A DNA stretch of 64,000 bases from Jacaranda mimosifolia (Eukaryota > Streptophyta > Magnoliopsida > Lamiales > Bignoniaceae): NCBI GenBank assembly GCA_018894105.1, contig CM032127.1, positions 32,848,260-32,912,259 on the forward strand, in the 5' to 3' direction. Both the position numbers and the translations under genes were made by a program. Under the pieces are notes generated by a model. That model saw only the letters and a list, made by a program, of their open reading frames with translations. It was not told the origin of the DNA and ran no database searches. This document shows positions 55,965 through 64,000 of the stretch, piece after piece (position 1 is the first letter of the stretch; each line of letters begins with the position of its first letter).

Positions 55965-58900
55965 ATCTCTCACTTGCCCTAAAGCCAATGCCCTATGGCC
56001 TTGAAACCCATCTTCTCAAGATGTTCCTCAAAGACCTTTTACGTTAAGGGCTTAGTCAGTTGATCTGCTATATTATCTTATGAGGTAGTTCTCTCCACTC
56101 AGATGTTGCCTTTATTAATTATCTCCTAGATCAAATGATATCGCCTCAAAATGTGGTTAGATTTCTGATGAGATCTTGGCTCTTTAGCTTGCGCTAGCGC
56201 CCCGATGTTGTCACAGAAGACAACAACTCACTCAGCAATGCTAGGCACTGCATTCAACTCTTGAATGAAGTTTTTCATCCAAACACCTTTCTTTGTAGCT
56301 TTCAAAGCTGTAATATATTTTACTTCAGTGGTGGAATCGGACATGGTGCCTTGTTTGGAACCCTTCCAACTCACCATGCTACCATTGAGGTAAAATATAA
56401 ATCTAGAAATGGTTTTCAAGTCATCTACATCATATTGGAAACTTGAATTCGAAAACCCCTGTAGTTTCAATTCTCCATTGCCATATACCAAAAATAAGTC
56501 CTTGATGCTTCTCAAGTACTTAAGGATTGCTTTTATGACTATCCAATGACTCTCACTAGGATTGGATTGGAACCTATTCGTAACACTTAGCGAGTGTGCC
56601 ACATTTGGTCTTATACATTGAACCGCATACATTATACTACCAATAGCAGAGGCATAAGGTATGTGAGACATCCTTCATTTCTCTTCTTCAATCTTGGGAG
56701 CCGTAGACTTTGAGAGACGAATGCCATGTCCTATTGGAATGAATCCCTTCTTGGATTATTCCATAGTAAATCTCTTTAGTATCTTGTCAATGTACAGGGT
56801 TTGGGATAGCCCTAGCATCCTCTTGGATCTATCTCTATAGATATGTATTCCCAATACATAGGACACTTCTCCCAAATCCTTCATAGATAATTATGTAGAT
56901 AATCATGCTTTAGTACACTCTAACATTCCTATCTCATTCTTAATGACAAGGATATCATCGACATAAAGCACAATAAACTATACTGAACTCCTACTAACCT
57001 TCTTGTACACACACATGTCTCATACACATTTTTGGCAATGCCAAATGATTTGACCATTTTGTTAAAACGTATGTTCCAACTTTGGGACGCTTGTTTGAGT
57101 CCATAAATGGATCTCTGGAGTTTGCAAACCTTTTGCTCACTCCCCTTGGATGTAAAACTTGTGGTTGCTCCTATAGATTTCTTCTTTAATGTCACCATTG
57201 AGGAAAGCAGTTTTTACATCCATTTGCCATATCTCATAGTCATAATATGTAGCTATAGCAAGTAGAATTCGAATGGACTTAGTCATAGTTATCGATGAAA
57301 AGGTTTCCTCGAAATCGATACCGGGTCTTTGAGTGTAACCTTTTGCCACTAGTTGGGCCTTAAAAGTCACCACTTCTCTATCTATTCCAATCTCTCGCTT
57401 ATAGATCCACTTGCAACCAATGGACACTATCCCTTTGGTGGATCTACCAAAGTCCATATTTTGTTTGAGTACATGGAGTCCATTTCGAATCTCATGGTTT
57501 CAAGCTAACATCCCAAATCTATGTCTAACATAGCTTCCTTATATGTCTTCGGATCATCATCCGATTGGCCCATTTCATGAAGGAATCAAAACCTTTCGGG
57601 CTACTTCTTGATTCAGTCCGACCAACGTAGAGGTTGGGTACTAGGCTTCTCTAGCTCAGTTGTTTCCACTGCTTGTGGGATTTTTTGATCATTCTGAACT
57701 TCATCAAGTTCAACAACAATGCCATTTCTATCTAGATATTTCTTTTCCAAAAAGTGGGTGTTCCTTGAAACAAACACCTTTTTGTTTCGAGGGATCATAG
57801 AAATAATAACTCGTAGACTTTCTAGGGTATCACGCAAACTTGCACAAGGTAGATCTACTATCAAACTTATCTCCCACTATTCATCTCACATAAGTGAGAG
57901 ATCCCCAAACTTTAAGATATTGGTAAGAGCGTACTTTGCCAAATCATATCTCATAGGGTGTTTTTGGCACCGACTTTGAAGGTACTATATTTAGTAGCTT
58001 CGCCACTGTTACTAAAGTGTATCCCTAAAAAGATTTGGGCACATCAAAAAAACTCATCATGGAATATACCATGTCCAATAAGGTATGATTTCTCCTTTCG
58101 GCTACTCCATTGAGTTGGGGTGTGCTGGGTGGAGTCCATTGAGAGAAAATCCCATTCTCCTTCAAATAATCCAAGAATTCGGTGCTCAAGTATTCTCTCC
58201 ATTCGATCCAATCGAAGAGCTTTAATACTTAGCCCCAATTGCTTTTCTACTTCATTCCTATACTCTTTGAACTTTTCAAAGGCTTCGGACTTGTCGTTCA
58301 TAAGAAACACGTGTCTCAACTAACTATAGTCATCGGTGTAGGTGAAAAGTAGGAATAGCCTCCTCTCCCACTAACTCTTAGTGGTTCACAAATGTCTGTG
58401 TGGATCAAATCCAGGAGACTTATGGAACGCTCCGTTTGTCCTACAAAAAGAGCTTTGGCCATTTTTTCCCTTAAACAAATATCACGAGTAGGAAGATCCT
58501 CAATGCCACTAATATTTAGTACTTTGAGAGCTTCTAACTTGCTCATCCTATTCCTAGAGATATGACCAAGTCTTGCATGCCAAAGAATGGCATCTTCTTG
58601 GATATATAATTTTATTTTACTCAATTGAATGTGCATTAATGAAGGTTGACAATCAAGTATGTACAATCCATTTATTAATGTACCTTGAGCAATCAAAGAA
58701 CCATTCTTCCATGCCATCAACTTCCCATTTGATATAGAAAAATCAAATCCTTCATTATCAGGAATGGGAATTGAAACATTTTTCTGAATAAGATGGGGTA
58801 CATAATAAACTGGATCAAGTACAATGAAAGCATTCCCCAAGTCTAACTTGATAACGCCTTGGAAAGTGGCCGCAACTTTTGCTCCATTTCCTAAGCAGAG

Positions 58901-59841
58901 GATCATATCCCTTTAACGAAGACTCTTTCTTCTTTCCATCCCCTATAATGAATTACAAAGGTGAGAACCACATGCAGCATCAAATACCTATGTGGAAGAA
59001 TTAGTCGTTATGTGCACTTCAATAAAGTACATACCCTTCTCAAGGGTTGCAAGGTAAGTTTTGCAATTTCTTTTCCAATACCCTTTTTCGCTACAGCAGA
59101 AACAACTAGCTTCAATTCAAACCTTTTTCATAACCCTCCCAAAACTTTTCTCGGGTTACTTCCCTTTTGAGGAAGAACACTTCTTCCTTTTACCTCCCTT
59201 TCTAGGGCCCTTCGACTTGGAGGATGATGCAAGCATAAGGGGCTTCTCTTTTCTCATAGTTGACTTTGCAGTCACAAGCATATTGATCAATTTGTTAATC
59301 GTTACCTCTTGGTTGGACATATTGAAGTTCATAACGAATTGATCATATGACAATGGCAATGACTATAGGATAAAATCCACATAACGATTATTGTCCATGA
59401 CCACATCTAAATGTCTAAGCTTCTCGATGAGTCCTATCATCTTGAGGCTGTGATCATGAATGTTTGACCCTTCACTCATCATTGCCTTAAAGAGCTCTTT
59501 AGACAAAGCGAACCTTTCGTGTCTAATTTGTACACCATAGAACTTTTGCAAGTATACATAGATTTCTCGAGCATGTTTCATGTGCTCATGAGTCTTTTGG
59601 AGCTTATTAAATATAGTTGCCATGATGACACACCTTACTTGTAGGTCATCATCTACAAGTTTTGTGAACATTTCACATTGTGCATCAATGGCATCATCGC
59701 CAAGTGTGTCCACAAGACTTTGATCAATGACGTAAGTCCACTTTTTAAAGTTAAGAACGATTTTAAGGTTTCTTAAACAATCTTAGAAGTTTGGCCTGGT
59801 TAGTTTATTAGTTTCCAAAATGCTTGCGAGTGGATAGCCAT
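55965..59841 (-). pseudogene. Copia gag-pol, minus strand (copy B)
   Basis: Gag starts at the ATG complementary to 59839-59841 and runs through 59363-59713 (EMFTKLVDDDLQVR, KHAREIYVYLQKFYGVQ). The continuation 59156-59359 holds YDQFVMNFNMSNQEVTINKL and GKRKKCSSSKGK. The zinc knuckle near 59090 reads CFCCSEKGYWKRNC, with the histidine changed. Protease follows at about 58980, with DAACGSH. The open stretch 58316-58906 covers the end of protease and the integrase zinc finger (LWHARLGHIS). Integrase core 58044-58319 is frameshifted. Then 57613-57864, the RT start 57137-57457 (CKWIYKREIGIDREVVTFKA, VKTAFLNGDIKEEIY), and 56929-57198 (YGLKQASQSWN). The RT-RNase H region 56228-56671 is open for 147 codons. 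The YVDD box is near 56950-56970. Stops and shifts make it non-functional. Confidence 0.88.
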
Positions 59842-60240
59842 TTGTTTGAAGATTTGGAAATCTACAGGAGGCGAAAAAAGAGTATAAGCATGTGATTTAT
59901 TTGATATTAAAAACATGTTTATGGTCATTCAAGAATTTTTATCAAATTCTTCACCCCATTGAAGAATTCGGGAAATCATATTTCCTAGTGAGAATCAAGA
60001 TCCTAAGGACTTGTAAGTGGATCCCCGCTTCGAATGCCATCCACAAACAATTGAAAGATAAGCAACATTTGCTAATTATATCTCATGCAACTTTTAGTAT
60101 ATTTTGCCTCAATTTTCATATAGACACCCCGCTTCGACGGCATCTACACTACTAAATGTTAAGTCATACCTACCAATCAAACTTTGATTTGAGACGGCTC
60201 CATGTCATCCCTTTCTTTGAGTGCCAATGCATAGAGGTTC
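59842..60240 (-). other. Leader of Copia copy B (shortened)
   Basis: Matches about 400 bases upstream of gag in copy A. The rest of the leader and the primer-binding site are missing; LTR sequence follows directly. Confidence 0.75.
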
Positions 60241-60893
60241 TCAAATCGAACAAATAGGAGATGCACTCGCCCTTCACAAAAGTAAGGAGTCAAATTCCAT
60301 CTTGGATATCACAAACCTCTATGCCAAGTAGCTCATATCCAACCTCAACCCAAAAGACCTGCTAAGTGGTCAAGGAAGAGTCAAAGCATGAGGATTGGAC
60401 AGAAGGTTACCATGGATCCTAGGTCAGATGACTAATAATATACACTGGCATAAGTAGGAGAATTAACCACTATCGACTTGTCACTACGACTATCTAGTGG
60501 ATTCTTCGGAGGGTCTTCGATGCCTTGTTCTCTAACAAGCACCACCAACATGCACTCGTATCTCATACAGATTGCTTATAGAATGGAGCAATATCCAACT
60601 CTTAGATTTATGCATCATTAGTGCAAGTCTGTTTGGATCTCAGATGCCCCATCTCAAAAGATCCTATGACTTGGAAGATTTAATATCACAACCGTGTGAG
60701 ACTTACTCCATGGTCACTTAACCAAGTCCCATAGTCATGTGTGATCTAAGGACTTCATCCAAATGCAAATGAAGTAATATAAAGCATAACATGAATGTGG
60801 TCATATAAAGAATATCATTCAATCAAGATTGATTTGCAAACGAATAGACTTTTCACGGCCAATAAAATTATTTTGATGGGTACTATTCCAACA
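60241..60893 (-). repeat. 5' LTR of Copia copy B (short form)
   Basis: Reverse-oriented, TGTTGGAATAGTACCC from 60893 leftward, matching the first part of the long LTR to about 60258. A few further bases (TTTGTTCGATTT on the minus strand) are similar to the end of the other copy B LTR. Confidence 0.8.
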
Positions 60894-60997
60894 CATTCAA
60901 CATTAGAAGCTATGAATGAAAACATACTAATTACATGAATCAACATTTAAAACACATAATAGCATGCTTTCAATTCATCAATCAAGAAGTCACACAC
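60894..60997. other. Short stretch between elements
   Basis: Reverse-strand similarity to the copy A leader around 47130-47230 (segments like TAGCATGTTTTAATTCAT are shared). It is probably leader sequence of another minus-strand Copia element into which copy B or the next element inserted. Confidence 0.4.
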
Positions 60998-61577
60998 TGT
61001 AACACCCCTAAAATTTGGTATTTTAAAAATAAGGATTTAGAAAATAAGATATTGGTTAATTGAATTTTAGGGCTCAAAAAATAAATAAAAAAGACTAAAT
61101 TCAAGAAAATTAGAAATTTTAGGGTCAATCTGTAATTTAAGAAAACCTAATTGGACTAAACTTGAAAGTTTTAGGGTTTTGCATGATATATATTCTTGGT
61201 CAAAGGGGCTAATGTCATGCACTCATATTATCTTGGGGCTAGATTGAAAGATTTACAACCTTGAAGGATTCAATCGAGAGTTTAGGAAACTTCTGGGGTC
61301 CATTTGAGAGATAGGAAAAGTTCAATTATATATAAATCTTATTTTCATTTCTTCCCCCATTTCATCATCTTCTCCATTGAGACCCTCCATTCCCTCTCAC
61401 CGGTGATCACATCCGGCCACACCTCAAAACGAAAATCTAAACTAGCCAAAGTAGTCATCACCTTCTTAGGAGTAAAATGGTTACACATGCAATATAAATC
61501 ACCAACGGACAGTAAGGTACCAGTGGTCCAAGAAAATAGCCATAGTGGAGCATGATAGGAAGAGTGTTCTGGCTCCA
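60998..61577 (+). repeat. Truncated 5' LTR of a Tekay/Del-like Gypsy element
   Basis: Starts TGTAACACCCCTAAAATTTGG and matches 62868 onward for about 580 bases, then passes abruptly into gag. LTR starts of the form TGTAACACCCC are typical of plant chromovirus (Tekay/Del) elements. Confidence 0.82.
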
Positions 61578-62220
61578 TCTATCTGTTAGAAAGAGCTGCA
61601 TGTCAATGGTGGACCTTGGTAAGCCAACGATGGGAATGTAGGAACGTACGTCGTACCTGGGACAACTTCATCTGGGAATTTATGGATAGGTACATACCAC
61701 ATAAAGTAAGAGATGCGTAGAAACGAGATTTTGAAGATCTTACCCAAGCATATATGGCAGCAAGGCAATATGAAACAAGGTTCAGTAGGTTGATTCGGTA
61801 TGCCACACAAATATTAAGAAATGAGGAGTGTAAGACTAAGAAATTTGTTAAAGGGTTAAGATCTGAGATATGACGGACCCTCATACCTTATGGGGAGTCT
61901 AACTTTAAGGAATCCTTGAAGAGGGCCTTGCTAATGGAACAAGAACCTCTTGAGATATATATAGATGAAAGAAAGGGTAAATGAAAAATAGCTTCTAAAC
62001 TCAAAACCACTACTGGTAAAGAAAGTGGTTTAGGTAGAAAACGGCTAAACGTTCAATCTAGAACACCAAAAGGGAATTACGAATTTCGTAGCGGTTTGAA
62101 TCATAAGGAATTTAACTGTTGGAAAAGGTTGAGAAAGTGATGAGGTGCAGTAGTGATCAACATCTTATCAAAGATTGCCCTAACAGCAAACGGTCATACT
62201 TAGGTGCTTAAAAGGATAAA
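61578..62220 (+). pseudogene. Gag fragment of the Tekay/Del-like Gypsy element
   Basis: Encodes a retrotransposon gag core: RAACQWWTLV, then TWDNFIWEFMDRYIPHKVRD, a TAG, DFEDLTQAYMAARQYETRFS, a stop at about 61873, and FKESLKRALLMEQEP. It is followed by a damaged zinc knuckle (NCWKR, then CSSDQHLIKDCPNSK near 62145-62195) that fits the C-x-C-x-H-x-C pattern only across a frame break. Protease, reverse transcriptase and integrase are absent. Intact, it would be a chromovirus gag forming particles. Joined upstream directly to truncated LTR, so the primer-binding site and gag start are deleted. Confidence 0.8.
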
Positions 62221-62867
62221 GGAAAACAAGTGGTAGAAGGTTTTACTTAAGTTCTTGAATTTCATAAAGAAGTCTAATCTTTCATAATCGTGATTTTGTA
62301 TTTTAAAGCAGTATCTAAGGAGCAACAGATATGTTGTTTACGACTATATCTAGTATGCCTGGTTTTTTGTGAACTTATAGTTAGCTGTTTTGGATTATAG
62401 GACTTGTCATGAAGACTGGTATGTTAAGTTTGAACTTGACTACTCTTTAATGTAAATATCATGTAAGTATGAACTCGTGATGTTGTTTGTCTTTTGTTGC
62501 TACAATGATTTTGTACTCTTTTAAATAATAACGTGTTCTTTATCGGGGTGAAATTGAAGACCATTTGAGTATAGAAATGAGATGTGATAGTATGCATAAG
62601 GGTTACCTAATCGAAAAGAAGTATAAAAGGGGTGACACCTTGTACCTTAGGGAGAATGATATGATGGTAACTGGAAAGAGAAGGTTCTTAAAATCTTAGT
62701 GAAATAAACGCTACTGAGAATTGGAAGAAATATATCAGGACAAAGGGATTAAATAGTAGTTCGTTCGGGCAACTTAGGAACGAGATCCGTATATGCGTCC
62801 GATTAACCGAAGTTTTCCAATTGAAGATGAGATTATGGGGACCAGATTTTTTTAAGTGGGGGAGGAT
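62221..62867 (+). other. 3' internal remnant and purine tract of the Tekay/Del-like element
   Basis: No pol domain is seen, although several kilobases of pol would be expected. Near 62820 an NFEDE-like coding end (AATTGAAGATGAGATT) is followed by the purine tract AAGTGGGGGAGGAT at 62854-62867, immediately before the second LTR. This is how Tekay-type pol ends, so only the extreme 3' end of pol remains. Confidence 0.65.
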
Positions 62868-64000
62868 TGTAACGCCCCTAAAATTTGATATTTTAAAAAT
62901 AAGGATTTAGAAATTAAGATATTGGTTAATTAGATTTTAGGGCTCAAAAAATAAATAAAAAGTACGTAATTCAAGAAAATTAGAAATTTTGGGGTCAATC
63001 TATAATTTAAGAAAACCTAATTGGACTAAACTTCAATGTTTTGGGGCTTACATGGTATATATTCTTGGTCAAAGGGGCTAAAGTCATGCACTCATATTAT
63101 CTTAGGCTGGATTAAAAGATTTACAACCTCGAAGGATTCAATTGAGGGCTAAGGAAAATTCTATCATCAATTTGAGAGACAAGAAAAGTTCAATTATACA
63201 TAAATCATATTTTCATTTCTTCCCCCATTTTCATCATCTTTTCCACCGAGATCCTCCATTCTCTCTCACCGGCGATCCCCTCCAGCCACACCTCGAAACA
63301 AAAATCTAAACCAGCCAAATCACTCATCACCTTTTTAGGCGTAGAATGGTACCACATGTAATATGAATCACCGGCGGACGATAAGGTAGCGGTGGTCCAA
63401 GAAAATAGCCATAGTGGAGCTTGACGGGAACAGTATTCCGGTGACCATTTGATATAACCCAAGTGTGGATTTTGTATCTTTCGATTTAAAGATCACGAAG
63501 AAAGCTAGAATTAAACTTTGACGCAGTCAGGACAACAAAATTTGGAGAAAACTGATACGACAGCGAGTGAGACCAAGCAACTTTGGAGCCTCAATTGGAT
63601 TTCAATTCAGTAATAAATGGTGAAATTGAAGTGGGGGTTGTTTTTGGTGAGCTGAGATGCATCTTCTAGCGGTGGTGGTTAACTTATTTGGTGGCGGCAG
63701 AGTGGCGGGTGTGCTGATATAATTTGTTCGCCTTGTTGTGGTAGTTCTGGTGCTTGTTGGTTTGTAGATTTGGGGCTCCAGTTGTAAGAAATTAGGTAAA
63801 TAATTGGATCAGGTTATATATATACACATTTGTTATATCATTTTAATTACTGTGATATACATTGACATAAAAATATGTATTGGATTCAATTAGGGGACAT
63901 GCATGGACTTATCCTTAATTAGTGGACCTGGATTCGAATTGTTATTCAATAACTTTGGGTTAATTTAGTTAATTAAGTGGTTTAAACCCTAATTTTGTGG
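62868..64000 (+). repeat. 3' LTR of the Tekay/Del-like element (runs off window)
   Basis: Begins TGTAACGCCCCTAAAATTTG and matches the first LTR until about 63440, then continues with sequence not present in the truncated 5' copy. No end is recognised before 64000. Confidence 0.78.

Noticed and set aside
1..64000. Repeated sequence spaced through the window as a CRISPR array, or bacterial operons
   Set aside because: Repeats are long LTRs and transposon subterminal motifs. The gene content is plant transposons with introns and retroelement domains, and no cas-like gene is present.

Overview
This is nuclear DNA of a flowering plant, probably a eudicot (inference: AT-rich, plant-type long-LTR Copia and Tat/Ogre-like Gypsy elements, En/Spm CACTA elements, a plant autoinhibited Ca2+-ATPase remnant). 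I see no intact host gene, no RNA gene and no CRISPR array. The window is almost wholly a nested pile of decayed transposable elements. Nearly every coding region carries stops, many of the kind produced by C-to-T change (CAG to TAG, CGA to TGA, TGG to TAG), so the elements look old and probably were once methylated.

Layout. 1-17470 holds at least five fragments of one Ty1/Copia family with unusually long LTRs (about 2.2 kb). A plus-strand fragment (1-1568) is followed by another (1569-3220). The second is cut by a minus-strand element (3221-11363), whose 3' LTR is itself split by a plus-strand solo LTR (4781-7170). The solo LTR seems to carry a small MITE-like insert. Further minus-strand pieces follow (11364-12525, then a longer one at 12526-17183), and then a stub of a plus-strand LTR. 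17471-18747 is the end of a CACTA element. 18748-21699 is a minus-strand Tat-like Gypsy fragment. 21700-26870 is a CACTA element with a terminal inverted repeat, GCGGCGGTT-rich subterminal repeats, a multi-exon pttA/TNPA-like gene and a truncated TNP2-like transposase, both on the minus strand.

28187-39618 is the C-terminal part of a P2B Ca2+-ATPase (ACA12/13-like) pseudogene. It is split by a 10.7-kb Tat-like Gypsy element (28238-38932) with both LTRs and a perfect 5-bp target duplication, GTAAT. The Gypsy element has gag, protease, reverse transcriptase, two RNase H domains and integrase on the plus strand. Between integrase and the 3' LTR it carries a GTCGAC-rich tandem repeat and a large antisense gene (minus strand, 35431-37800). 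That gene has a gypsy-type 'transposase' domain, an apparent short intron and a coiled coil. It is the most interesting coding feature here.

39619-44858 is mixed: the 3' half of a LINE (minus), another CACTA end with a Stowaway MITE in it, an inverted-repeat element rich in GGCGAGG, and one orphan exon-like segment. 44859-55076 is the best-preserved Copia element: two long LTRs, a primer-binding site, a 2-kb leader, and a gag-pol frame broken by point stops and one frameshift. 55345-60893 is a minus-strand relative with short LTRs. 60998 to the end of the window is a collapsed Tekay/Del-like Gypsy element (LTR, gag, 3' remnant, second LTR running off the window).

Boundaries given to the base are those with visible TG/CA ends, target duplications or sharp changes between copies. 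Others are approximate. Lineage names for the Copia and Gypsy families are inferred from motifs and LTR form, not from a search.
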